Below are positions 20,150-28,581 of a stretch of 64,000 nucleotides of DNA, piece after piece (positions within the stretch are counted from its first letter, which is position 1; each line of letters starts with the position of its first letter). Under the pieces are notes generated by a model. The model had not been told where the DNA came from. It saw nothing but the letters and a program-made list of their open reading frames with translations, and ran no database searches. A program made the position numbers and the translations under genes. Source of the DNA: Bradyrhizobium sp. CB1015 (GTDB lineage: Bacteria > Pseudomonadota > Alphaproteobacteria > Rhizobiales > Xanthobacteraceae); assembly GCF_025200925.1 (NCBI RefSeq), contig NZ_CP104174.1, positions 7,006,001 through 7,070,000 on the forward strand, given 5' to 3'.

Positions 20150-21847
20150 CTACCGGATCTGGTTGATGAGGTCGGTGCCGCGAACGACGATATGCTCGCC
20201 TTCGTTGACACCGGCGGCCACAATGACGCGGGCTGCGTCCACCGGCACCACGCGAACCGGCTTCGGCTCGAAGCGCTCGGGCTCGGTGTGCAGCCAGACG
20301 ATATTCTCACCGTTGCCGCTTCGAACGACGGCATTGCGCGGCACGACCAGGCCAGACACGGGCGCTCCGGCCTGGATCATCACATTCAACGGCTGACCGA
20401 TGTTGAGACCTGCCGGTGGCTCCGGAATGGCGAACTGAACCACGGACGCATGCTGGCGCAGGGCCCGGCTCGTTCCGACGAAGCTCAGCGCAATCTGCTG
20501 CCCGTTCGGGGCCATTGCCGTTGCGGCTTCAGGCTGCTTCAAGCCTATTTCGTCATAGGCGAGCGCCTCGACCCAAAGGCTGCGGGGGTCCGCGATCTGA
20601 AACAGGACGTCTTGCGGCTGTATGACCTGGCCCGGCGCGACCTTGGCCGAGGTGATGATGCCGTCGGTCGATGCCCGCAGCTCCTCGAACCCGGTGCGGG
20701 AGTTGCGAACGGTTTCGCGGCGCGCCCGCAGGCCCTCCAATTCGCTTTCGAGGTCGTTGACTTGCCCTTGCGGCACCGCGCCGCGTTCGGCCAGCGGCCG
20801 GAGACGCCGCAGCTTGTTTTCCGTGACTGCCATCAGCTGTTCGATCTCGCCGACCTTCTCGAGGATCGTCGTGCGATCGGCGATTGGCAGATGCGGCTCG
20901 ATCCGAATGAGCAGATCGCCCTTGCGGACGGTTTGCCCGATGCGGGGTATGCCGTCATCGCCCGGAACCACGCGGCCGCCGTAGATGCTCTGCACGATGC
21001 TGCTGCGGTTGGGGTCGGCCATGACACGGCCGATCAGGGTGACGGCGGGATGAATCGTCTGCGGCTCGGCTGCAGCGGTGCGCACATCAAGCAGACGCTG
21101 CGTCGGCTTGGCCGCGAAGACGCTGCCGTCTTGCAGGCGCCGCGGGGCATCGCTCAGTGCGGGAATATCCGGCGGATTTGGTTGCGTTGCATTCGTCCGG
21201 CCCTCGCCGAACATGATGGCGGCGAGAATGACGAAGGCCCCTGCCACCACGGCGGACATTGAGGCGGCCATGAAGCGGCCACGCCGCTTCAAATAGGCGA
21301 AGAGAAGGCCGAATCCCAAGGCGGCGAGCGCGGAGGCGGCGATGGCCGCTCGGTTCGGGAGAAGCCAGCCGGGCGCGTGCTTCTGCTCCGCGGGCCGGGC
21401 CTCTGCACGCGGTATGAACGAGTCGACCAGCAGGTCATTTCCCCTGCCGGCGCTGATCGAGAAGATCACCTCGACCGATCCGGACGGTGTACCGTTCGGA
21501 ATCGGGGCGGTGTAGATGCCGTTCTCCCGGCTTGACGCCTCGATCGGGGCGGAATCGCCGATCGTGACTTGCAAGGCGGCGTCCGAAACCGGCTCGTTCG
21601 TCACCGCATCATCGATGAAGACGGACAGCTTACCGTCTTTCAGGATGCCGACGACTTCGTAGAGCTCGGAGCGCGCGGCAATCCTCGGATAGGCTGAGGA
21701 CACGACCGCCGTCTTCTCGGCGTTGCCGTGATCGTGCCCTTCATGGGCAAAGGCCCCCCAGACAAAGAACAAACTCGCCAACCAGACAGCGCCGGCCAGT
21801 CCAAGAGCTGCGAGCCGCCCTTTCGGGCAGCGCTGATTCATGAACAT
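20150..21847 (-). CDS. RND efflux periplasmic adaptor, CusB-like, with membrane-anchored N-terminal domain
   Basis: A 565-residue adaptor. After an N-terminal membrane segment comes a His-containing HEGHDHGN patch (about residues 35-42), then an extra beta domain (about 45-150), then two further membrane segments (about 168-190 and 195-213). Only after these comes the classical membrane-fusion part: beta-barrel, lipoyl and helical hairpin (about 250-480) and a C-terminal KPVRVVPV domain. The N-terminal extension and two internal helices are not part of ordinary CusB. An internal start near the second half would give a normal-sized adaptor, but the open frame and codon use continue through. 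It follows the His-rich gene by 51 bases. Confidence 0.87.
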   Translation of the reverse strand: MFMNQRCPKGRLAALGLAGAVWLASLFFVWGAFAHEGHDHGNAEKTAVVSSAYPRIAARSELYEVVGILKDGKLSVFIDDAVTNEPVSDAALQVTIGDSAPIEASSRENGIYTAPIPNGTPSGSVEVIFSISAGRGNDLLVDSFIPRAEARPAEQKHAPGWLLPNRAAIAASALAALGFGLLFAYLKRRGRFMAASMSAVVAGAFVILAAIMFGEGRTNATQPNPPDIPALSDAPRRLQDGSVFAAKPTQRLLDVRTAAAEPQTIHPAVTLIGRVMADPNRSSIVQSIYGGRVVPGDDGIPRIGQTVRKGDLLIRIEPHLPIADRTTILEKVGEIEQLMAVTENKLRRLRPLAERGAVPQGQVNDLESELEGLRARRETVRNSRTGFEELRASTDGIITSAKVAPGQVIQPQDVLFQIADPRSLWVEALAYDEIGLKQPEAATAMAPNGQQIALSFVGTSRALRQHASVVQFAIPEPPAGLNIGQPLNVMIQAGAPVSGLVVPRNAVVRSGNGENIVWLHTEPERFEPKPVRVVPVDAARVIVAAGVNEGEHIVVRGTDLINQIR

Positions 21848-21898
21848 CGAAAGATCCTTCAGACGTGCGAAAAGGCGGCGGCCGAAGCGCCGCCGGGA

Positions 21899-22330
21899 CT
21901 ACGCGATGCTGAAGGTACTTGGTGGGCGGACGAGTCCCTCGGGGCGTACCCCGACAATGGCCCGCGCGAGCGGCAGGTCCATGGCGCCGAGCACTTCGAA
22001 GGAACTGAGCAGGTGCATGACCTGCGCTGAGGCGATCGAGGTGCCAAACATGTCCCAGGCCACGCCCGGAACGCCGTCGTCGTCGTGATCCGGCCCGTCA
22101 TGGACGTGGCCTTCGGCGTCGTCGCCGGCGTGGGAATGCACGTGGCCTGCCAGCTGATCGTGGAAATGCAGGGAACCACTGAGCGTGACGGACGGCATCG
22201 GCATGGCACCGACAGCCGCCCTCACCTGCGACACCGAAATCAGGGCCACCTGAAGCACAAACGCGGATATCGCCACGAACATGGCCGTTCTGGCGAGTTG
22301 ACGAAGATGTTGGGGAACACCGTGCAGCAC
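21899..22330 (-). CDS. His-rich exported protein, first gene of the metal efflux operon
   Basis: A 143-residue protein with one N-terminal hydrophobic segment (about residues 15-38) and a strikingly His/Asp-rich stretch (about residues 53-85) with HFHDQ, HVHSH, HVHDG and DHDDDG. The C-terminus ends RPPSTFSIA. It has no Cys. The His cluster suggests metal binding outside the cytoplasm, in line with its place at the head of the CusB/CusA operon. It does not match a family I can name with confidence; a DUF2946-like protein is possible. The gene could buffer or deliver metal to the pump. Confidence 0.7.
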   Translation of the reverse strand: MLHGVPQHLRQLARTAMFVAISAFVLQVALISVSQVRAAVGAMPMPSVTLSGSLHFHDQLAGHVHSHAGDDAEGHVHDGPDHDDDGVPGVAWDMFGTSIASAQVMHLLSSFEVLGAMDLPLARAIVGVRPEGLVRPPSTFSIA

Positions 22331-22493
22331 GTCGAAAAACTAGGTCATGCCGACTGCGAATTCAAGGCGACGTTCCGAGCAGGCGCATCGCGTCGGAGGT
22401 GCCCCAGACGCCCTTCCCCGCTCGCTCGCCAAGCCGCCGCCGCCCGACATCCGACAGCCCGCCTGCCTCACTTGAAGTGAAATGCTTCACAAG

Positions 22494-22512
22494 CCGCAAT
22501 CCGGGATTGCGG
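22494..22512. repeat. short perfect hairpin
   Basis: CCGCAAT and ATTGCGG (7-bp arms, 5-base loop) lie in the divergent region between the metal efflux operon and the next gene, 39 bases before that gene's start. An adjacent GTGAA-ATGC-TTCAC repeat is at 22477-22490. Either could be an operator; no known consensus was recognised. Confidence 0.4.
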
Positions 22513-22551
22513 TAGCCTTGTGTCACGGGGCGTGGTGAGTTGGAGGCGACA

Positions 22552-23601
22552 ATGGAGCAGGACCTTCCGAAGCAGGCAGCGCGCACGCGATCCCCGGTGA
22601 AGGCGGCGGGTCTTTGGCAGAGAATTCAATCCTGGGACAGCCGTCTCTCGGTCACCAAGGGACTGACGGCCGTGACCCTGCTGACCGGCTTCCTGGGCGG
22701 ATATTTCCAGTATCTGAATTCCTATGAGCAGAAGGTCGGCGAGCAGGCCAAGGCGGACATGCAGAAGGCGACCGACACCTTCCTCGAGATCTCGGATGCC
22801 TTCGCCGACGTGCAGATCCAGCAGGAGACCATGCTGCGCGAGCAGTTCGGCTCGCTGAAGGCGCAGGCAACCCCCGCTTTCATCCCGGTGGATTCCAAGA
22901 CATTCGACTCGCTCTCGGACTATTGGAAGGCGCGCACGTCGCTGCGGCGGAACGGCGCCATCTTCGCGCGCAAGGCGGAGATCTACATCGACTGGCCCAG
23001 CGATCTCGGGCGCGATCCGGCCGCCGAGCACACGCTCGACCAGGATCCCCTGACGGCAACGCTGCTCATCAAGTATAATTTCGATTGCGATTCCGAAGCC
23101 AATCTCCCCCAGTTCAGAGGCGCGATCTTCAATGGCGCCGATCCCGGACGCCCAAGCGACGAATTGTGCAACGACCCGACGGCCAATGGGCTCAAGTCCT
23201 ACGTCAACCTTTGTGCCAGGCGGGCGGATGGCGAGATCGATGCGTTGCAGAAGGTCGTGACCATCAACTGGTGGAGCGCCAAGCACCACGTCCTGGTGAT
23301 GCATCATTGCTTCGAGGTGCTCCGCGGCGGGCCGAATGCGTTGCAAGCTCCGGCCCCCGGCAACGACGGCCCCAATGATCGCAAGCTCGAGAAGCCGCGC
23401 GACAGCAACGAGCACAGGCTGCAGCTTCAGGCCCGCCGGCTGGACGCGTTCATGACGCTGACCATGGCGCAGCTGGACCGCATCAGGGTGCGATACCGTC
23501 CCACCGGCTTCTTCTGCCATGTTCCGTTCGCACGCGATGCCATCGGCTATTTCAGCAATGAGTGCCTGCCGAACCAGCCGGTCACGAGCGAGCGCAGCTG
23601 A
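22552..23601 (+). CDS. hypothetical membrane-anchored protein with six cysteines
   Basis: A 349-residue protein of unknown function. A single membrane segment (about residues 34-56) follows a short basic N-terminus, then a helical, Gln/Glu/Lys-rich region (about 58-100) likely to form a coiled coil. The large C-terminal part has six cysteines (NFDCDSE, DELCND, NLCARR, HHCFEV, FFCHVP, NECLP), consistent with disulfides in the periplasm. The ATG at 22552 is chosen because GGAGG lies five bases upstream; an in-frame TTG at 22540 is less likely. It stands alone, divergent from the metal efflux operon. Confidence 0.7.
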   Translation: MEQDLPKQAARTRSPVKAAGLWQRIQSWDSRLSVTKGLTAVTLLTGFLGGYFQYLNSYEQKVGEQAKADMQKATDTFLEISDAFADVQIQQETMLREQFGSLKAQATPAFIPVDSKTFDSLSDYWKARTSLRRNGAIFARKAEIYIDWPSDLGRDPAAEHTLDQDPLTATLLIKYNFDCDSEANLPQFRGAIFNGADPGRPSDELCNDPTANGLKSYVNLCARRADGEIDALQKVVTINWWSAKHHVLVMHHCFEVLRGGPNALQAPAPGNDGPNDRKLEKPRDSNEHRLQLQARRLDAFMTLTMAQLDRIRVRYRPTGFFCHVPFARDAIGYFSNECLPNQPVTSERS

Positions 23602-23714
23602 GCCGTACCGCGATAGAGCGGCGGACTTTTTCGGCACCGGCAGCCGGCGTGATCGGCCTGTCATGACGGCCTGTTAGCGTCGGCCCTGTCGATCAACCCG
23701 AAAGGAGACAATCC

Positions 23715-23924
23715 ATGGATCTGAAGGCCGGCGATGTCGTGATGCTGAAATCCGGCGGTCAGCCGCTGACCGTCGCGGAGGTGAAGGACAACGAGGCGCT
23801 GTGCCTGTGGATGGGCATGGAAGGCGACCTGTTCCGCGAGACGCTGCCGCTCGCCGTGCTCGTGCAGGTGGAAGAAGAGGACGAGGAAGATGATGACGAA
23901 GACGAAGATGATGACGAGGAGTAG
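23715..23924 (+). CDS. DUF2158 family small protein with acidic tail
   Basis: A 69-residue protein. Residues 1-35 match the DUF2158/YodC pattern: GDVVMLKSGG, then TVAEV, then a Cys-x-Trp (CLWMG). The last 20 residues are almost only Glu and Asp. A strong AAAGGAGA site precedes the ATG. The family is small, soluble and uncharacterised. The acidic tail is a lineage-specific addition and could be a disordered, highly charged interaction tag. Confidence 0.8.
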   Translation: MDLKAGDVVMLKSGGQPLTVAEVKDNEALCLWMGMEGDLFRETLPLAVLVQVEEEDEEDDDEDEDDDEE

Positions 23925-23987
23925 GCACTTCTCGGACTGCATTCCCGCGAGAGCCGAGCTCTTCCCCTGATGACGGGCGCGGGTTGA

Positions 23988-24341
23988 TCAGACGAGGATA
24001 CGAGGCGCTGCCGTGGCTTTGTCGCCGGAATTCGGCGTCCCCGTCGGTTCAATCAAGAGGATGTGCACTTCCCCACGCGCCACCGGTCGGTGCTCAACGC
24101 CCTTCGGCACGACAAAGACCTCGCCGGGGTTGAGCGTGACCGTGCGGTCCCGCAGCTCGATGTCGAGCGTCCCGCTGAGCACGAGAAAGAAGTCGTCCGT
24201 GTCCTCGTGCTTGTGCCAATGAAATGGCCCCTCGAGCTTGGCCACCATGATGTCGTTGTCGTTATAGGTCGCCACCGTGCGCGGGGAGAAGCGATCGGTG
24301 AACGTTGCGAGCTTCTCGGCGAGATTTGCGGGTGCTTTCAT
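23988..24341 (-). CDS. cupin domain protein
   Basis: A 117-residue single-domain cupin. The first cupin motif is present as HWHKHEDTDDFFLVLSG (about residues 41-57) and the second as PGEVFVVPKGVEHRP (about residues 72-86), giving the usual two His, one Glu and one His metal ligand set. Small cupins of this type are often sugar isomerases, oxygenases or sensors, and the substrate cannot be told. It is convergent with the DUF2158 gene and is separated from cca by 165 bases with no gene. Confidence 0.88.
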   Translation of the reverse strand: MKAPANLAEKLATFTDRFSPRTVATYNDNDIMVAKLEGPFHWHKHEDTDDFFLVLSGTLDIELRDRTVTLNPGEVFVVPKGVEHRPVARGEVHILLIEPTGTPNSGDKATAAPRILV

Positions 24342-24506
24342 CGCGTTTCCTAGAGGTGAAGACTCCCAGCCCGCATATGGTGACGGGCTACCCTCCTGGA
24401 AGGGATAGCACGCCCAAGTTTGGGAACACGAGACTGCGAAGCGGCGGAATGTGGATCTACGCGACCCGAGCGTAGGATGGGTAGATCCCTTGCGAAACCA
24501 CGATGG

Positions 24507-25766
24507 TCAATCTTTCTGGTCGCGCTTGACGCGGGCGACAGCCTGATCGGCGATGGCGGCGAGTGCCGCTTCCTCTAATGGAAAATCCGCCGCGAGCCAA
24601 GCGTCCTCGGCGAGCGTCAACACGTGGCCGAGCGCGGGTCCTTCGGCCAGACCGCGGGCGATGAAGTCGGCGGCCTTCAGCGGAAATTTCGGCGCGGTCC
24701 AGCGCTGCGGCAGCTCGGCGAGCGCGCGCCAGCGCGGCGAATGCACATCAGCGGCGGCGCGTGCCCAGCCCAGCAATACGCGATCGTGATAGCGCTCGGG
24801 CCCGAGCCGGTACAGCAACCGCCGTGCATTGGCGTCGTCCTTGGTGGCGAAGCGCCACCAGCGGTGTCCCATCGAATCCAGCGCCTTGACCTCGGCATTG
24901 GAGAGCCGCAGGCGCGCCGCGACGCGCTTGGCGTCTTCGGTGACGGCGACCGAGAGCGCGGCGAGGCGCCGCGTGCTGCTGGCGGCGAGACCAAGCTCGC
25001 GCTCGATCGCGATCATCGTGTCCAGGGGACCCGTATAGACGACGCCGCCAATCAATGCCTGCAGCAATCCGCCCTCGGCCATAGCCCGCACGGCCGCGCC
25101 TGCACCCGCGGCGACCAGCAGCTTGAGCATCTCCATGCGCACCCGCTCGGCTGACAGGTTCGCCAGGCCCGCGCGTCGGCGGATGCAGGCGAGATAGCCG
25201 TCGCGGTCGGGCTCGCCGGCGCCGAAGGCGGCGTGGATGCGGAAGAAGCGCAGGATGCGCAAATAATCCTCGGCGATGCGCTGGTCGGGATCGCCGATGA
25301 AGCGCACGCGCCGCGCTTTGGCGTCGTTGATGCCGCCGACATAATCGTAGACGACGCCGCGCGCATCGACCGACAGGCCGTTCATGGTGAAGTCGCGCCG
25401 CTCGGCATCCTTCACCCAGTCGCGGCCGAACGCGACCTTGGCCTTGCGGCCGAAGGTCTCGGTGTCCTCGCGCAGCGTCGTGACTTCATAGGGGTGGGCG
25501 TCGATCACCAGCGTGACGGTGCCGTGGTCGATGCCGGTCGGCACGCTCTTGATGCCGGCAGCCTTGGCACGCCGTATCACCTCGTCCGGCAGCGCCGTGG
25601 TCGCGATGTCGATGTCGCCCGGCGCAAGACCGAGCAGTGCATTGCGCACGGCGCCGCCGACCACCCGCGCCTCCTCGCCATCGGTGCCGAGCAGCGCCAG
25701 GACGCGCGCGGTCCCGCCTGCGGTCAGCCAGGGCGCATCGGCAAGTAAAGGCTCTGCGCTCATCAA
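24507..25766 (-). CDS. cca: CCA tRNA nucleotidyltransferase
   Basis: A 419-residue class II nucleotidyltransferase that adds or repairs the 3' CCA end of tRNAs. The catalytic GGAVRNALLG is at about residues 37-46, with metal-binding Asp51 and Asp53 in DIDIAT, followed by the RRDFTMN motif and the RNA-binding helical region. The frame opens with two ATGs (25766 and 25763) and either may be used. It is the last gene of a tight operon DUF1285-nudix-DUF6111-cca. Confidence 0.95.
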   Translation of the reverse strand: MMSAEPLLADAPWLTAGGTARVLALLGTDGEEARVVGGAVRNALLGLAPGDIDIATTALPDEVIRRAKAAGIKSVPTGIDHGTVTLVIDAHPYEVTTLREDTETFGRKAKVAFGRDWVKDAERRDFTMNGLSVDARGVVYDYVGGINDAKARRVRFIGDPDQRIAEDYLRILRFFRIHAAFGAGEPDRDGYLACIRRRAGLANLSAERVRMEMLKLLVAAGAGAAVRAMAEGGLLQALIGGVVYTGPLDTMIAIERELGLAASSTRRLAALSVAVTEDAKRVAARLRLSNAEVKALDSMGHRWWRFATKDDANARRLLYRLGPERYHDRVLLGWARAAADVHSPRWRALAELPQRWTAPKFPLKAADFIARGLAEGPALGHVLTLAEDAWLAADFPLEEAALAAIADQAVARVKRDQKD

Positions 25767-25773
25767 TCGGCCC

Positions 25774-26037
25774 CTATTTTTCCACGCCCGGCACGAGCTT
25801 GCCGTTCTCGATATGGGCGGGGACGTAGGTCGAATCCGGCGGCGCGCCGGAGAAATGCGCGAGGCCGATCAGGCCGGCGATGACCAGCACGATCGCCGCC
25901 AGCGCAAGGCGCGCCACGATCGCGACCGGCCAGGAGGAGCGCGCGAACAGGCCGGAGCGGGTGGCGGCCAGGAACAGCGCATAGACGGCAAACGGGATGA
26001 GGAAGATTCCGATCTCGGTCAGAACCGTCCGGATCAT
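25774..26037 (-). CDS. DUF6111 family small membrane protein
   Basis: An 87-residue protein with two predicted membrane helices (about residues 5-27 and 38-63) and a short C-terminal tail. It matches the DUF6111 pattern, a short alphaproteobacterial membrane protein always found in this gene context. It overlaps the nudix gene by four bases and is seven bases before cca. Function unknown. Confidence 0.8.
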   Translation of the reverse strand: MIRTVLTEIGIFLIPFAVYALFLAATRSGLFARSSWPVAIVARLALAAIVLVIAGLIGLAHFSGAPPDSTYVPAHIENGKLVPGVEK

Positions 26038-26711
26038 GATGAATAGATCCGCTCATACAGCACACGCAGCATTCCGGCCGTCGCACCCCAGATGTAGCGT
26101 TCCGCGAACGGCATCGCGTAATAGGATCGCGGCGTGCCGCGGAATTCCTTGCTGTGCACCTGGTGGTTCACCGGATTCATCAGGAAGGATAGCGGCACCT
26201 CGAACGCATCATCAACCTCGGAATGGTTGATGCTGAGGGAAAAGCCGGGCCTGACCTTCGCGACCGTCGGCAGGATGCGGAAGCCGAAGGCGGTGCCGTA
26301 GAGATCGAGATAGCCGAGCGGCTCGACAAAGTCGCGTGACAGCCCGACCTCCTCCTCGGCCTCGCGCAGCGCCGCATCCAGCGGCGAGGCATCGGTCGCG
26401 TCGATCTTGCCGCCGGGAAACGCGATCTGGCCAGCATGGTCGTTCAGATGTGCCGAGCGCTGGGTCAGGAGGATGGTCGGCTCGGGATGATCGACCACCG
26501 CGATCAGGACCGCTGCCGGGCGCACCGGCTGCTCGCGCGCGATGATCTCGAGCATCTTGTCGGTGCCGGGGTCGCCCGAGGCGGGGATGATGTTGGGATC
26601 ATAGAGGCCCGGCGGCACGTCGAAGCCGAGCCTCGCCCTGGAGCGGGCGAAGAAATCCGCAGCGCCAAGCGCGACCGGCTCGTTGGTCAGGATAGGGTTG
26701 TTCAGATTCAA
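26034..26711 (-). CDS. nudix hydrolase, CoA pyrophosphatase type
   Basis: A 225-residue nudix protein. A UPF0035-type LLTQRS...HAGQIAFPGG segment (about 81-101) is followed by the nudix box ending REAEEEVGL (117-124). That combination is typical of CoA pyrophosphatases (NudL/NUDT7/8 type), which cleave CoA to 3',5'-ADP and phosphopantetheine. It overlaps the flanking genes by four bases on both sides, so translational coupling is likely. Confidence 0.88.
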   Translation of the reverse strand: MNLNNPILTNEPVALGAADFFARSRARLGFDVPPGLYDPNIIPASGDPGTDKMLEIIAREQPVRPAAVLIAVVDHPEPTILLTQRSAHLNDHAGQIAFPGGKIDATDASPLDAALREAEEEVGLSRDFVEPLGYLDLYGTAFGFRILPTVAKVRPGFSLSINHSEVDDAFEVPLSFLMNPVNHQVHSKEFRGTPRSYYAMPFAERYIWGATAGMLRVLYERIYSS

Positions 26712-27319
26712 AGCGCCGCCCTCACCTGCTCCGCGTCGGCCATGGCGAAGAATTCGCCGGCCGACTCGACACCGAACATCGGCTGGCCATCGACCATCCG
26801 CTCCTCGCCCATGTCAACCAGATCGTAGTAGAGCGCACGGGTCACCTTGGCCCAGAGATCGGCGCGAACGTGCAGATAGGGCGTCAGCCCGCCGTCCGCC
26901 GCCTGCTCGAAGCGCAGCCGGTGCGCGGCATCGCAGGTGACCCAGTCGTCGACATTGGTGCGGAAGCGCAGCACGCGATTGCTGTCCTCGCCGTCCTTCT
27001 GCATCTCGACCGCCATGAACGGCGCATCATCGACGCGGATGCCGACCTTCTCCACCGGCGTGACCAGGAAATGCTTGTCGCCCTCGCGCTTGAGGATGGT
27101 CGAGAACAGGCGGACGAGGGCGTGACGCCCGATTGGCGTCCCCATGTAGAACCAAGTACCATCGGAGGCGATTCGGATGTCGAGATCGCCGCAAAACGGC
27201 GGATTCCACAGATGCACCGGAGGCAGGCCCTTCTTGGCGCCTTCGGCACCGGCAGCACTTTTGGCGGCGGCAGTCAGCCCTTCAAGACCGCGATCGGCGC
27301 TCTGCCCTTGGTTCGCCAT
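26708..27319 (-). CDS. DUF1285 domain protein
   Basis: A 203-residue cytosolic protein of the DUF1285 family. After a low-complexity N-terminus the core runs from about residue 35 (WNPPFCGDLDIRI) to the end. DUF1285 proteins have a two-domain beta-rich fold and no known activity. It is the first gene of the operon and is divergent from the MoxR operon, across a 263-base gap that should hold both promoters. Confidence 0.85.
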   Translation of the reverse strand: MANQGQSADRGLEGLTAAAKSAAGAEGAKKGLPPVHLWNPPFCGDLDIRIASDGTWFYMGTPIGRHALVRLFSTILKREGDKHFLVTPVEKVGIRVDDAPFMAVEMQKDGEDSNRVLRFRTNVDDWVTCDAAHRLRFEQAADGGLTPYLHVRADLWAKVTRALYYDLVDMGEERMVDGQPMFGVESAGEFFAMADAEQVRAAL

Positions 27320-27582
27320 GGTTTGCCCTGACTTTGTGATTTGGCACGATTGGTGCAGGTCTACGTTGTCGATTGGTGCTCGGTTCCACCCCGGATTAGT
27401 CCGGTGTGCAGGTCGCCACTTCGTGATGCCCTACATACCCTTAAGCCGATAAGGTGGGGATAGGTTAATTCAACGAATACATGGTCTTCCTGCAAGTCTA
27501 GCATAGGGCCCATGTGCTGGCGCGCCGACGCAGGAAAGTGACGAGGCAAGCAAGCCGCGTGGCAGGCTGAAGGAGCAAGCGA

Positions 27583-28581
27583 ATGGCGGAGAGTGTCGAG
27601 AAACTCGAGGACGGGATCGTCCGTTCGGCCGAGCAGGTGTCGAGCCAGGTTCGCGCGGCCAAGGACGCGATCGCCTCCGTCATCTTCGGCCAGGATCGCG
27701 TGATCGAGAACACGCTGGTCACCATCCTCTCCGGCGGCCATGCACTCCTGATCGGCGTGCCCGGCCTTGCCAAGACCAAGCTGGTCGAGACGCTCGGCGT
27801 CACGCTCGGTCTCGACGCCAAGCGCATCCAGTTCACGCCCGATTTGATGCCCTCGGACATTCTCGGCGCCGAAGTGCTGGACGAGAGCACCGCGGGAAAG
27901 CGCGCCTTCCGCTTCATTGCCGGTCCCGTGTTCGCGCAGCTCCTGATGGCCGACGAGATCAACCGCGCCAGCCCGCGCACGCAATCGGCGCTGTTGCAGG
28001 CGATGCAGGAGCAGCACATCACCGTCGCCGGCGCGCGTCATGATCTGCCGAAACCCTTCCACGTGCTCGCGACGCAGAACCCATTGGAGCAGGAAGGCAC
28101 CTATCCGCTTCCGGAAGCGCAGCTCGACCGCTTCCTGATGGAGATCGACGTCGACTATCCCGACCGCGATGCCGAGCGCCGCATCCTGTTCGAGACGACG
28201 GGCGCAGAGGAGACGCTGGCCAAGGGCGCGATGACGCCCGATGCGCTGATCACCGCGCAGCGCCTGATCCGGCGCCTGCCGGTCGGCGATTCCGTGGTGG
28301 AGGCGATCCTGTCGCTGGTGCGCGCGGCCCGCCCGGGTCCGGACGCCGGCGAAGCCGGCAAGTTCATTGCATGGGGCCCCGGCCCGCGCGCCAGCCAATC
28401 GCTGATGCTGGCGGTGCGCGCGCGTGCGCTGATCGACGGGCGCCTGGCGCCCTCCATCGACGACGTGCTCGACCTTGCCGAGCCCGTGCTGAAGCACCGC
28501 ATGGCGCTGACGTTCCAGGCGCGTGCCGAAGGCCGCACGATTCCGGACGTGATCCGGCAATTGAAGACACGGATCGGTTGA
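27583..28581 (+). CDS. MoxR family AAA+ ATPase
   Basis: A 332-residue AAA+ ATPase of the MoxR clade. Walker A is GVPGLAKT (residues 58-65), Walker B LLMADEIN, and sensor 1 ATQNP. MoxR ATPases act as chaperones for VWA-domain partners. The next three genes encode a DUF58 protein, a BatA/DUF4159 membrane protein and a VWA-like membrane protein, which is the classic MoxR partner set. It overlaps the DUF58 start by one base. The start has an AGGAG-like site upstream. Confidence 0.94.
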   Translation: MAESVEKLEDGIVRSAEQVSSQVRAAKDAIASVIFGQDRVIENTLVTILSGGHALLIGVPGLAKTKLVETLGVTLGLDAKRIQFTPDLMPSDILGAEVLDESTAGKRAFRFIAGPVFAQLLMADEINRASPRTQSALLQAMQEQHITVAGARHDLPKPFHVLATQNPLEQEGTYPLPEAQLDRFLMEIDVDYPDRDAERRILFETTGAEETLAKGAMTPDALITAQRLIRRLPVGDSVVEAILSLVRAARPGPDAGEAGKFIAWGPGPRASQSLMLAVRARALIDGRLAPSIDDVLDLAEPVLKHRMALTFQARAEGRTIPDVIRQLKTRIG

